Source: Taxawa tesnikishii (nom. ined.) (taxonomy: Eukaryota; Ascomycota; Dothideomycetes; Dothideales). From it: 64,000 nt of DNA. The notes beneath the pieces are model-generated. The model worked only from the letters and a program-made list of their open reading frames with translations. It was not told the origin of the DNA and did no database searches. Where the stretch lies: assembly GCA_030247885.1 (NCBI GenBank), contig JAPDRO010000003.1, positions 1,612,001 through 1,676,000 on the forward strand. The letters run 5' to 3'. The number at the start of each line of letters is the position of its first letter. Within the stretch, counting starts at the first letter, position 1. Position numbers and translations under genes: made by a program. This document shows, in pieces, positions 53,528-64,000 of the stretch.

Positions 53528-56500
53528 ATGGCGGACTACAACAACGACATGATCAAAGACCAAGGTGAAGAGGAGGAGGTGGTTGATGACCCAAACATCA
53601 TTACCTCCGAAGATTGCTGGACGACAATCCAGTCCTTCTTCGATGCCAAGGGTCTCGTGTCGCAGCAGCTGGATTCGTTCGATGAGTTCGCAAGTACTAT
53701 GATGCAAGACATTGTGACGGAAACCGGACGCATTGTACTCGACCAGAACGCGCCGCAGACCGACGACGAATACGACCCGATCATCAAGAGGAGATTCGAG
53801 ATCGAGTTTGGCGACATCACCATCTCTCAAGCTGCTATCACCGAAGGAGACGGAAGCACGCGGCCCTTGTTTCCGCACGAGGCGCGCCTCCGCAACCTGA
53901 CCTACTCAAGTCCCATATACCTGGGCATGAAGCACAGGGTTATGGTTGCTAGGGAGAGGCCCGTGCCGACACACGATGAAGACGGCAACCCCATACCCGG
54001 CCAGGGCGGCGAGGAGGGCGAGACGGAACTTGTGTGGGAAAAGGAGGATCCATACGCACCTGAAGAAGAAAGTCGTGTTTTTATCGGAAAGCTCCCTGTC
54101 ATGGTCAAGTCCAAGATCTGTACGCTCCGCAACCGATCAGATCATGAACTCTACGCATACCAGGAGTGTCCTTATGATCAGGGCGGATATTTCATTATCA
54201 ATGGTAGCGAAAAGGTCTTGATTGCACAGGAGCGAAGCGCGGCGAACATAGTGCAGGTCTTCAAAAAGAAAGGAAGTCCGACTCCAGTTGTGGCCGAAAT
54301 CAGGAGTGCAGTGGAGAAGGGGTCGAGGTTGATATCTTCAATGCAGCTGAAGCTGTTCTCCAAGGGTGAGAGTGCAAAAGGAGGCATGGGCGGTACGATC
54401 AAAGCAACTCTGCCGTACATCAAGAGCGACATTCCAATCGCCGTCGTCTTCCGTGCGCTCGGTGTTGTCTCAGACATGCAGATTCTGGACTGCATCTGCT
54501 ACGACCAGAACGACTCTCAGATGAAGGAGATGATCAAGCCCTGTCTAGAAGAAGCCTTCGTCATTCAGGACCGCGACGTCGCGCTTGATTATATTGGCAA
54601 GCGTGGTCAGCAGATGGGTACGAAGGAGAAGCGTATCCGATACGCGAAGGATGTTCTGCAGAAGGAGTTCTTGCCTCACATCTCGCAAAAGGAGGGAAGT
54701 GAGACCAGGAAGGCCTTCTTTTGGGTTACATGATCAACCGCCTGTGCCAGTGCGCCCTTGGCAGAACAGAGGAGGATGACCGTGATCACTTCGGCAAGAA
54801 GCGTCTTGACCTGGCTGGGCCGCTGATGGCGCAGGTCTTCCGTCTGAAGTTCACTCAGCTCGTCCGCGATATCAGGATCTACCTTTCAAGATGCGTGGAG
54901 CAAAACAAGGAGTTCAACCTCACATTGGCCGTCAAATCGAACATCATCACTAGTGGTTTGCGATACTGTTTAGCGACGGGTAACTGGGGTGACCAGAAGA
55001 AAGCGGCATCCGCGAAAGCGGGCGTTTCTCAAGTGCTCAACAGATACACATACGCATCAACCCTGTCCCACTTGCGACGGACGAACACACCTATCGGTCG
55101 TGATGGCAAGATTGCCAAACCTCGTCAACTTCACAACACCCACTGGGGTCTTGTGTGCCCAGCAGAGACCCCCGAAGGTCAGGCTTGTGGCCTGGTCAAG
55201 AACTTGTCGCTGATGTGCTACGTCAGTGTCGGTACTCCAGCAGAGCCAATCGTCGAGTTCATGAACCAGAGAAACATGGAGCTCTTGGAAGAGTACGAAC
55301 CGAAAAACAACCCGGACGCCACGAAGGTGTTTGTCAACGGCACATGGGTTGGTGTGCATCGGGACCCGCAGCAGTTGGTGGAAACGGTTCAAAATCTGCG
55401 GAGGAACGGCACCCTCTCATTTGAAATCAGCTTGATTCGAGACGTCCGAGAACGGGAGTTCAAAATCTTCACTGACGCCGGCCGTGTGATGCGACCGCTG
55501 TTCGTTGTCGACAACGCCAAGGAGAGCCCCAACAAGGGACAGCTCGTGCTGAAGCGAGAGCACCTCGTACAGTTACTAGCGGACAAGGACTTGGATGTGA
55601 CGGGCATGAGTGAGGAAGAGGCAGACGAAGCAAAGTTTGGCTGGAAAGGTCTGGTAGAAGCAGGTGTCGTGGAATATCTCGACGCCGAAGAAGAGGAGAC
55701 GACGATGATCTCCATGTCACCGGAAGATCTTGACGAACATCGCGAGGCTCTGCAAGGAGCCGTCGTCGATGTCGAGAGGTCGGACCCGCACGCACGCTTC
55801 AAGGGCAAACCGAACACCAACGTGCGGGTATGGACGCACTGTGAGATTCACCCTGCCATGATCCTCGGAATCTGCGCTTCTATCATTCCATTCCCCGACC
55901 ATAACCAATCCCCCGTAACACCTACCAGTCTGCTATGGGCAAACAGGCCATGGGTGTCACGTTGACAAACTTCGGTGTCCGCATGGACACCATGGCCAAC
56001 ATTCTGTACTACCCGCAGAAGCCGCTGGCCACTACCCGGTCCATGGAGTATCTCAAATTCCGCGAGCTTCCCGCAGGCCAGAACGCCATTGTTGCAATCA
56101 TGTGTTACAGTGGTTACAACCAAGAAGATTCGGTCATCATGAACCAGTCTTCCATTGACCGTGGTCTCTTCCGCTCACTCTTCTACCGTGCTTACATGGA
56201 TCAAGAGAAGCGTGTGGGCATGTCGGTGGTTGAACAGTTTGAGAAGCCCATGCGGTCAGACACTCTTCGGATGAAGCACGGCACTTACGACAAGCTTGAC
56301 GACGACGGCATCATCGCCCCGGGCTCTCGTGTCTCTGGCGAAGACATCATCATCGGAAAGACAGCACCAATGGCGCCAGATGCCGAAGAGCTCGGCCAGA
56401 GGACGAAGCTGCACGTCAAGCGTGACGTGTCCACTCCTCTCCGCAGCACGGAGAGCGGCATCGTTGACCAGGTCCTGCTCACCACCAATGTCGAAGGGTT

Positions 56501-57364
56501 GAAGTTCGTCAAGGTTCGGACCAGGACGACCAAGGTTCCTCAGATCGGAGACAAATTTGCCTCTCGTCACGGACAGAAGGGTACCATTGGTATCACCTAC
56601 CGGCAGGAAGACATGCCGTTTACACGCGAGGGTGTTTCCCCCGATCTTATCATCAACCCGCATGCTATTCCATCTCGTATGACAATTGCTCACTTGATCG
56701 AGTGTCTCCTCTCCAAGGTCGGGTCGTTGAAGGGCCAGGAAGGTGACGCGACCCCCTTCACCGACGTCACCGTGACCCAGATCTCGCAGATCCTCTTCGA
56801 CCATGGCTACCAGCAGCGCGGCTTCGAAGTCATGTACAACGGACACACGGGCAAGAAGCAGGTGGCTCAGGTGTTCCTGGGTCCGACGTACTATCAGCGT
56901 CTGCGCCACATGGTCGACGACAAGATCCACGCCCGTGCCCGTGGACCGACACAGATTCTGACCCGGCAGCCTGTGGAAGGTAGAGCCCGTGACGGTGGTC
57001 TGCGTTTCGGAGAGATGGAACGTGATTGTATGATTGCGCACGGCGCGTCTGCGTTCTTGAAGGAGCGCTTGCTCGACGTTAGTGATGCGTTCAGAGTCCA
57101 CATTTGCGAGATTTGTGGACTCATGACCCCGATTGCGTAAGTTTTCCAAACCTACATTTTTGTTCTGGCACAACGGAGCATGGCTGACAGGGTTGATGCA
57201 GGTCCCTCAAGAAGAACCAGTTCGAGTGCAGACCGTGCAAGAACAAGACGGAGATTGCGCAGATCATCCTGCCTTATGCGGCCAAGCTGCTCTTCCAGGA
57301 GCTGGCTGCGATGAACGTCGCCACAAGACTGTACACCAAGAGGAGCAACGTGAGTATCAGATAG
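53528..57364 (+). CDS. RPB2: RNA polymerase II second-largest subunit
   Basis: The catalytic partner of RPB1 in mRNA synthesis. Two exons, 53528-57136 and 57202-57364, give about 1257 residues. Seen in order: protrusion and lobe ([33 protein letters not shown]), [27 protein letters not shown]-like fork region ([20 protein letters not shown]), [33 protein letters not shown], the [15 protein letters not shown] active-site loop, and the zinc-binding end [13 protein letters not shown]...CRPCKNK. Frame is lost at T4 (54719-54722, [13 protein letters not shown]) and C5 (55910-55914, [14 protein letters not shown]). Both are fixed by one further base, and since the gene is essential I treat them as sequence errors. 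The 3' end reads TKRSNVSIR then TAG, although GTGAGT at 57350 could be a donor. Confidence 0.98.
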
Positions 57365-58293
57365 ATGTCATGTCGCGAAGCAGCGTCCAGTGCGATTGTA
57401 CCACGACGCAAGTTTGTAGTTCGTGAGCACTTTTTGTCTTTTATTTTTCTTTCTCGGCCGCTTTCACTTGGCTAGACGAGAACGAGGGTAAGCAACCAAG
57501 GCGTTCAAGGGCATGCAGGGCGCCACAAGCATGAAGGTCGGCGGCATTCAGGAAGGGAGGGGGCAACGGTTCGATTGCACTGTACGAGTTGAGAGGTTCC
57601 TTCGTCAAGTGACAGCGTAGACGAACAGAGAATCAACACACGAATATCTCACAGCAATTGGCAGCGAGCCTGTCTTGAGCGGCCTTTCTGTTTGATGGTG
57701 TCTTAGCATGTGCTGTGCGTGACTTGTAAGCTCTAGCGTTGCATGCGTTGAGAAGTCGTGTGCCGAGCGACCCAAGGCATGGGCTGTGCTAAGCTTTGGA
57801 ATCAAGGAAAGAGGCCCTCACCGGGGCTTCTGGTATCGGGGGTTGGAGGTTGGGGGTTGGGGTACTTGCACACTTGGAAAGCTTCCAGATGTTCCAAAAT
57901 CCTTCAAGCCAACCGAGTGTGCTGTATATGCTGCGGTCAAACGCAGGGCAAGCGGTGGAAGCGCAGCGACATGGCTGACAGTCTGGAGGAAGGTGCGGGG
58001 CGCAGCTGGTAGTGGGTGATACATGACACATGATGCCTAAAACATCCAAAACCCTCACGGATCGTCGGCAGGACCGATCGCCGCACCTGCCCAATCAGGC
58101 CACAACGCTCAGCTTGGCGTATCTCATTGCGATCCTACAAGCTTGCTGCGCATCTTGGCTGTCGTTCCTGAGGCGAATGCCTGGGGCGCCTGCCCGTGTC
58201 ATTGATTGACTATATAAGCAAATATCATCCTGCTGTGACGTCTGTCGCCATAGAACGTCCCACTCGTATACCTACGACACACCTTGCTACCTG

Positions 58294-58360
<67 letters not shown>

Positions 58361-58390
58361 CCTAGCACTGACAGTCTTTCCGAGATAGCC
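57365..58390. other. Intergenic with (CA)n tract
   Basis: A 1.03-kb gap between RPB2 and the Gly/Ser-rich gene, both on the plus strand. It holds the RPB2 3' flank, a GGTTGG-rich stretch near 57840-57860 and the dinucleotide array just before the next start codon. No gene recognised. Confidence 0.45.
58300..58359. repeat. (CA)30 dinucleotide microsatellite
   Basis: Thirty uninterrupted CA units. It ends 31 bp before the start codon at 58391, so it probably lies in the 5' leader or core promoter of that gene. Confidence 0.98.
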
Positions 58391-59234
58391 ATGAAGCTCT
58401 CTCACGCCTTCGTCTACCTCGTCGGCCTGACGACAACAGTCAGCGCAGTCGCCATCCCAGAAACCGACGCCATCTCTATCCGCTCGGCCCACACCGAGCT
58501 CGTCGCACTTCCCGACTCCAACCCTCTCGAAAAGCGCAAAGGCGGAGGTGGCAGTGGCGGTGGAGGTGGTGGCAGAAGCGGCGGCTCTTCCTCCTCCGGC
58601 AGCTCCTCCTCCGGCAGTTCGTCCTCCGGCTCCAGTTCGGGTTCATCATCAGGCGGCAGTCGCACGGGCGCCACCTCCAACACAGGCGGCAGCACCTCGC
58701 GCGGCAGCGGCGTAGCCCCTCGTACGGCGGAGGCCGCTACTACGGCGGCGGCGCAACAACCCCTACAAGTCCGGCGCCCGGTCCCCATCCGGCATCGCGC
58801 CCGTCTTCCTCGGCGTCGGCGCCCTCGCCATCTTCCCCGGCATCTGGCTCTACGGCGCCTACGCCTACCCATACACCCACCCTTACTATTTCCACAACGC
58901 CAGCGACACCCGCAACAATGGCACCAACACCACCCTGCCCGTCGAGTGCCTCTGCGATCCCTACTCCGAATGCGGTTGCGACGATAACACCAACAGCACC
59001 TACATGGGCGACATCGTCGGCAATGGCAGCGAGAGCGCCCTGAATACCAGCGTCGCGAGGTATGCCCAGATCAACGGCACCCAGACGCTGGTCCTCAACG
59101 GTACCTTGCCCAATGGCACCACTGCTTCCGGTGGTACGGACGATGCCACGAGTGCTGCCGCAAGGCAATTGGCCGAGTTCAGCGGGTATTGGGTCGTTGG
59201 TGCCATCGTGGCATACACGGTGTGGTTCATATAG
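58391..59234 (+). CDS. Gly/Ser-rich secreted or membrane-tethered protein
   Basis: About 281 residues, intronless. A signal peptide (HAFVYLVGLTTTVSAVAIP) is followed by a basic LEKRK site that could be a Kex2 cut. A Gly-then-Ser-rich linker follows (GGGSGGGGGGRSGGSSSSG). The C-terminal domain has a hydrophobic segment (IAPVFLGVGALAIFPGIWLYG), a cysteine motif ECLCDPYSECGCDDN, many N-glycosylation sites (NGTNTT, NGTQ, NGTT) and a final hydrophobic tail SGYWVVGAIVAYTVWFI that looks like a GPI or membrane anchor. I recall the cysteine motif and layout from a fungal-wide family of unknown function. Frame is lost at two C4 runs (58716-58719, 58760-58763); one base each restores APSYGGGRYYGGG and TTPYKSGARSPSG and a whole-codon length. 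Confidence 0.82.
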
Positions 59235-59478
59235 AGAGTGATGGCATGGGTTTGAATACGGGAGACATGTGTGAAGATACCAAATGTAACAATATGATGA
59301 CCTGGGACAGGCGTTTCTGGAAAAAAGGGAAGGGAAGGGTTGGTTCTTTGGATATGGAAACGGGGAATATCGATACCCCTTCTGCGGCATTATTTGAATA
59401 GCTTTGGGCAAAGAAGAAACGAAGACTGTGTGCAACAAACGAAAAGAAAAAAACCGCTCCCCGAAACATTTGAGAACC

Positions 59479-60256
59479 TCACAAGATGACGCATCTGTTC
59501 CCCTCCGTCTTGACCCCCTTGTAGATATCCATCAGCTCGAGGTACTCATCCCTGTCCTTCCCCTTCCCCTCATCCTCCGTCCCTGCCCTCAAGCCACCAC
59601 CACCACCACCCATCGAGTACTTCGGCCGCCCATACCTCAAACAAACGACGCTCTTCGTCAGCACTTTACTCCTGAACCCCTCATCGCCCCCGAACGCCTG
59701 CCGCCTCCCGCCAACCACTCTCTCATTCCTCCTCAGCCTCTCCCTCACCTCCGGCGGCACGCCCGCCCCACCCCCTTCCCCTTCCCCTTCCCCGCCGCCT
59801 CCCTCTCCTCCGCCAGCATCCTGGCCCCGAGCGCCCCGCCCCCGGGCCTGTACGCGGTGACGCCGGGGGCGAGCACGACGCGCACGAGCGCCAGGTCGTC
59901 CGGGTCGTTCCCACCCCCACCACCACCACCACCACCACCACCACCACCAGCCCGCGAAGCCGGCGGGACGAGCCTCGACGCGGGTCCGGGCGCGCGGTGG
60001 TCGGCATCCTCGCCGTCCGAGTCCGGATCCGAGTCGGAGTCTGGCGCGAAGGGACAGCGCTGCTGCATCCAGGCGAGGTTCCAGCATCGCATCCTGTCCG
60101 GGTCGAACTCTTCGTCCTTGAAGCACGGGGTTAGGTAGTAGATGACGCCGTCGCGTCCGCGTCTCCGCACCTCGAGGGAGAGGTCCGCGGCGCTTTTGAC
60201 GAGGTCGCAGAGGTGCTTTGTTGGAGGCTCGGGCGGGCGACGGCGCGACGCGCCCG

Positions 60257-60292
<36 letters not shown>

Positions 60293-61346
60293 CGAGTTGC
60301 AGGATCGGGACGAGCAGCTCTTGGATCTGGAGCGCGAGGCGGACGATGCTGGTGTCGTAGTTGACCTGCTCGGCTTGAGTCGAGGGAAAGCGGTGGTGGT
60401 GAGGGCCGTGTGTGTACTCTGAGCGTTCGATTGTGCGTACGAATCCTGGGTTTTGCTGGGGTCAGCTATATACCATACCTTGTCCTGCCTTTCTTCTCGC
60501 TGCAGTGTGCAAGGAGTATGGACCTGCGATTGCTGAAGGGAAGGGAAGTGGGGGAGGGGGAGGGGGTGGGAGGAAATATATTCACTCACCGTCCTGCGCC
60601 GCCTTCTCCATCTCCATCTTCTCCAATCTCGCCTTCTGCTCCCGTGACGCACCGAACAAGAGCTCGTTAAACACCTTTTCCTTGAACACTCTAGCTATGA
60701 CACCATACACCAGCGCACGACGGTGCATCGGATCGAGGAGCAGCTCGCTCCAGCCCTCAAAGCCTTTCGGTCCGCCAACGGCAATGCGTCCAGCGTACCG
60801 GACCAGCTGTTCGACCTCGCTGTCACGGAAGAAACTAGTCATCCACTGCTCGTCTTCCCGCCCGCTCTTCCTGGGCGGTATCTCGAACGAGAAGTAAGCC
60901 CCGGCGAAGCCATCCACCTCCTCCCAGAGCTTGTCGAAGCCGTTCATGATCCGGACATCGGACTCTTGCTCTCGGGCCTCGCTCGTCTGAGCCCGCGAGC
61001 CGGACGAGGGACGCGAAGTGGCGCCATTCAAGTCGTTTTCCAACTGCGCCTCCAGTGCCGCTTCGTCGTCTTCACGTTCGTCGTCGTCGTCGTCGTCGTC
61101 TTCTTCTTCCGCATACCTCTCATCATCATGAGCTTCCTCGGATACAGCTCCCTGCGATGATGCGATCGGGGTCTGGAAGTGTACTTTGCGTGGAGATCTC
61201 GACCGGTTGCGCGATGCGTTGGTGATGGACGTGGGCGCAGTGCTGGCACCGCTATCGTTTGCTGAGCGCTCCGACCTCTGTTTCTTGTTCGATGAGGCCG
61301 CGGACGACGATGAGGCGGCAGGTGGTCGCGTCCGCTTGGGCGCCAT
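59479..61346 (-). CDS. Conserved acidic hypothetical protein with poly-Asn and poly-Gly tracts
   Basis: Two exons, 61346-60590 and 60445-59479. The intron (GTGAGTGAAT...AACCCAG) joins G with GA to read KAAQDGFVRTIERSEY. About 574 residues. The N-terminus is Lys/Arg/Ser-rich then acidic (poly-Asp near residue 85). A helical region follows, IMNGFDKLWEEVDGFAGAYF through GWSELLLDPMHRRALVYGV, then VNYDTSIVRLALQIQELLVP, a run of 11 Asn (codon AAC), CDLVKSAADLSLEVRRRGRD, DPDRMRCWNLAWMQQRCPF and a run of about 13 Gly. It ends in YLELMDIYKGVKTEGNRCVIL. Frame is lost at C5 (59771-59775); one base restores GKGKGGGAGVPPEVRER. I recall similar uncharacterised proteins in Pezizomycotina. No catalytic motif is visible. 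Confidence 0.8.
60258..60291. repeat. (GTT)11 trinucleotide repeat within coding sequence
   Basis: Eleven GTT units on the plus strand, read as AAC (Asn) codons in the gene on the minus strand. A CCA/CCC tract at about 59917-59957 in the same gene encodes its poly-Gly run. Confidence 0.95.
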
Positions 61347-61872
61347 CTCTCGGTATCGTCGTTGGTAGCTGTGCGCAAGAACACCTGCTCCTGTTGTAAA
61401 CGAACGCTGAGGAAGGCTTCAATGTGGGCTCGGGTGTGGGATTGTCAGGAGACTGAAAGTGCTGAATGTTGGTATGACGGTGTTTACATGTACACGGGGA
61501 TTCTTGTTGTTAGGAATGAAGCATACATAGGGATTGTTTGCGTCGCTGCGCTGGCAGGAATTCCAGGCTTTGTGAGGAATGCATCCCCGTGATTGTCAAG
61601 GTTGCAGTGACAACGAACAGACGATGTTGAAATGGTCGTTAGGGTATGGAAGAAAATGAGACAAAGGTCCTCATACTGCTTAGACAAAGTTTAAATGCAG
61701 ATATAGTCAAAGCACAAGCAAAGTACAAGCAAAGCTTGCTACACAATTAAGCACAAGAGGCAATAAGTTTCGCCGCTGAACGCACGACGCCTGGTTGTGT
61801 TCTTTAGTGAAAACGGGACTTCCACAAATGGTGTCAGAGGTGCTGCTCTGGCTGTCTGATGGCAGGAATCGA
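61347..61872. other. Intergenic between tandem minus-strand genes
   Basis: A 526-bp gap that should hold the promoter of the acidic hypothetical gene (start at 61346) and the 3' flank of the next. Near 61700-61760 there are two copies of an AGCAAAG-containing element (GCACAAGCAAAGTACAAGC). No gene recognised. Confidence 0.4.
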
Positions 61873-62316
61873 CTACTCTTCCTCGGTAAAGTCGCCCAAC
61901 GCCGCATCATCGCCGGGCTGCGCAGCTCCGAGCTTGAGAAACCGGCTCTTCTCAGTTGGGGACATTACGCTGCTGTTGCTGCTTGAACTGCTTGATCTTC
62001 GCGTACTGCCTCGAATTGCAGCTGCGATGGGAGTTGCATCCATGGGGTTGTCTTCGCTCAACGCGAGCGGTGAGAAGCACTTCGAGCTGGTCGGGTCCGT
62101 GTTTGGCCGGCTTACTATCTCGCCCCGTGGAAGCGACGGTGGAGACGTCACGGGAGTCTGGATTGATCTCTGGACAGGCGACAGGGTGAGAAAGTTTGAG
62201 AGTCTACGAGAGGTGGTTTGCGTCGACTCTACCGGCGAGAGACTGAGAAAGTTTGATTCGTGCCGTGGTTGCGCGTTGCTTGTCTGGTTGTTGACAGGAG
62301 GCGCTTGCGTGTCCAT
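61873..62316 (-). CDS. Small Ser/Pro-rich hypothetical protein
   Basis: 147 residues from the ATG at 62316; the open frame extends upstream to 62679, but that part is Cys/His/Pro-rich and not protein-like. The sequence is probably disordered, with two repeated motifs (SNFLSLSPVESTQ and SNFLTLSPVQRSIQ). It has an acidic end reading SPTEKSRFLKLGAAQPG then LGDFTEEE. I recall this ending (SPTEKSRFLKLG) from short uncharacterised fungal proteins. The two SNFL-LSP repeats and the Pro-directed sites could be phosphorylated, but that is inference. Confidence 0.6.
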   Translation of the reverse strand: MDTQAPPVNNQTSNAQPRHESNFLSLSPVESTQTTSRRLSNFLTLSPVQRSIQTPVTSPPSLPRGEIVSRPNTDPTSSKCFSPLALSEDNPMDATPIAAAIRGSTRRSSSSSSNSSVMSPTEKSRFLKLGAAQPGDDAALGDFTEEE

Positions 62317-64000
62317 TTTGTGTTCTGGATGGAAGATGATGAAGCAATGGTCCATGTAAGGACTGCCTGTAGTTCTGTTGCAAGGAAGTGAGGGGCGTGC
62401 CTGACAATGTAAGCAGCAAGGGCAGTCGTGTTTGAGCTGCACGCGTCTTTTTGAATGCCGGATTTGGTTAAGCTGGTCCTGGAGCGGAGGAACTCTTCTT
62501 GGGTATTGACAACCACAGAGATATGGTGGTGCAGATGAAATCCTTATGTGTTGTCTGTACCCGAGAGATGGCGGATAGATTTTGGTAGGGCACGACGGAT
62601 TGCCTTTCTTCTTCCTTTCGTCCATGCAGTAAGTCGCGAAAATGTCACGGGTTGACTTTCTCGTCACGCAGCTATCCAAACGGATATGCGTGCGTCATTC
62701 GCACAAGGGTGTCCAGTCGTAGCGGTTTGCGGTACATCTTCGAGCTACTCACATGAGAGCATGTGAGCACCCTGGAAGGTTATTGAGAAGCTAGAAGTAA
62801 GCGTTGCAACGATGTTCAAGTTGGCTATATATTTTGAAGTAACTGTTGTTGTTATGGGAGCAGCAACACTGGGGATGGAGCTAAGTATATCGTGATCGGG
62901 ATTGGAGGAATTGCGTTCCTTTGTTCTCCCTGGACATTTGATGGTTGGCCGGTTTCTGACCTCGTTCGAGTCGAGAACTGCAGAGGGGATGGAGTTGAAG
63001 CCGATTGTATCCTAGCGCATCAGACGACATTCATCCTTCCGACCGATCTGCTCAGTACGTCACGTGCCCTGTTCGATCTGCGAGACGCAAACGCTGAATG
63101 AGAGCCAACGGACAGCTCGGCGTCTATGTGTTGTTAGTTACCAAGGTTACCCTTGTCTTCCAAACAATGACCGGCGAACGACCAAGGGCAGCAGCGAAGG
63201 GAAATGGCAATTTGCCGATGGCAATCTGCCGTGCTCAGGGAACAACAAAAACACGGACGGCGGTCGTTTCGAACAAAACGGCGGGGAAGATAGGAGCAGC
63301 GGCCCTGTAGGAGCCGGTGGCATCGCGTCGCAAACAACCACCTCACTAATGTATAGCCAACAGCTCCGGTTCGCCATGTGTCAACGGGTGGAGGCCACTC
63401 AAGGGTCGTTGCAAACCTCGGCCCGGACGGTGATCTACCAACGTCTATTAGCACGTATGCAAGTGATCCCCTGCTTGGCTCGTGTGCAGCACTATCAGCT
63501 GGCGCGTGGCCTACATTGATCGCTACAGCCGCTAAGCTTTTTGCTACGCACGCGTCGCCTACAAAACTATTGACTGAACTTAGAACCCAATTTCTCCCAA
63601 ACAGAAGAGCTCTGACCGGCAGCTTCGCAGGAATAGTTGCTTCACCTTGCGCGGTGGGAGAAGGGACAAGCGCGTTGAGGACAGCTCATCTTGATACGGC
63701 CGAGGGGAATGGCTCATCGCTAGCTACACGGCCAGGACGGTAAGACTAGACTTGACCCTTCCCCTGGCTCTAACTTTCTGCCATACCGTCGAGTCAAGGC
63801 AAGGACTGGGCAAACAGGAATGGCGTCGCGGTCGGAGCGGGCGTGCCGTGGTTCTGCGCTTGCGAGCCGTTGTACTGTTGCACGCTGGCGCCGTACAGGC
63901 TCTCCCGGTTCGTGTACTGTGCGGTGCACATGTGAATGCTATGCAGACTGTACGGGCAAGACGGACATTTATTGACCTCATCTGTCCTGCATTGCCCGAC
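62317..64000. other. Intergenic to window end, nothing recognised
   Basis: 1.7 kb with only short frames on both strands and no domain or tRNA. A gene whose main part lies beyond 64000 cannot be excluded. Confidence 0.35.

Noticed and set aside
56256-57173. 305-codon antisense frame over RPB2
   Set aside because: Shadow of the strong codon bias of RPB2; no domain.

Overview
This is nuclear DNA of a filamentous ascomycete (Pezizomycotina). Intron-poor genes carry 48-70 nt GT..AG introns with short branch motifs, and there are a HeLo-domain protein, a Trk potassium transporter, a Ser-rich wall protein, acetoacetyl-CoA synthetase and an RPB2 of fungal type. Several lineage-restricted proteins recall Dothideomycetes (Capnodiales/Mycosphaerellales); that placement is inference. 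Gene order is eukaryotic, with independent genes on both strands, no operons, and spacers of 0.2-2.8 kb.

Layout. 1-10 kb: a Rad51-paralogue ATPase (-) divergent from a MOSC-domain molybdenum-cofactor protein (+), a small dsRNA-binding-like protein (-) and a conserved hypothetical (-). 10-24 kb: a gene-poor gap with a heptanucleotide minisatellite, a membrane-anchored alpha/beta hydrolase (-), a 1021-residue protein of unknown function (+) and a large Rad9/Crb2-type checkpoint mediator with Tudor and BRCT regions (-). 24-33 kb: a HeLo-domain protein (-), acetoacetyl-CoA synthetase (+), a broken hypothetical gene (-), an unusual tRNA-Trp (+) and an F-box-like protein (-). 33-43 kb: Trk transporter (-), spartin/senescence-domain protein (+), a small membrane protein (+), a nonaspanin/EMP70 (+) and tRNA-Ser(AGA) (-). 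43-53 kb: a 2.75-kb gap, a Ser-rich wall protein (+), an MFS monocarboxylate-type transporter (-), an APH-like kinase (-) and a small probably mitochondrial protein (-). 53-64 kb: RPB2 (+), a Gly/Ser-rich secreted protein (+), a conserved acidic hypothetical (-) and a small hypothetical (-).

Two things stand out. (1) At least eleven genes, including the essential RPB2, lose frame at short homopolymers, always by an apparently missing base (about 20 sites). Adding the missing bases makes every affected gene a multiple of three in length. The broken frames are therefore best read as homopolymer under-calls in the sequence, not as pseudogenes. (2) The tRNA-Trp gene carries, besides the normal intron after the anticodon, a 53-nt insertion in its D-loop that begins GTGAGT and ends CTAAC...ATAG, like a spliceosomal intron. 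Removing both inserts leaves a standard 72-nt tRNA.

The genes do not form one pathway. The loose themes are DNA repair and checkpoint (Rad51 paralogue, Rad9), membrane transport and trafficking (Trk, MFS, EMP70, spartin) and transcription (RPB2). No transposon or virus relic was recognised.
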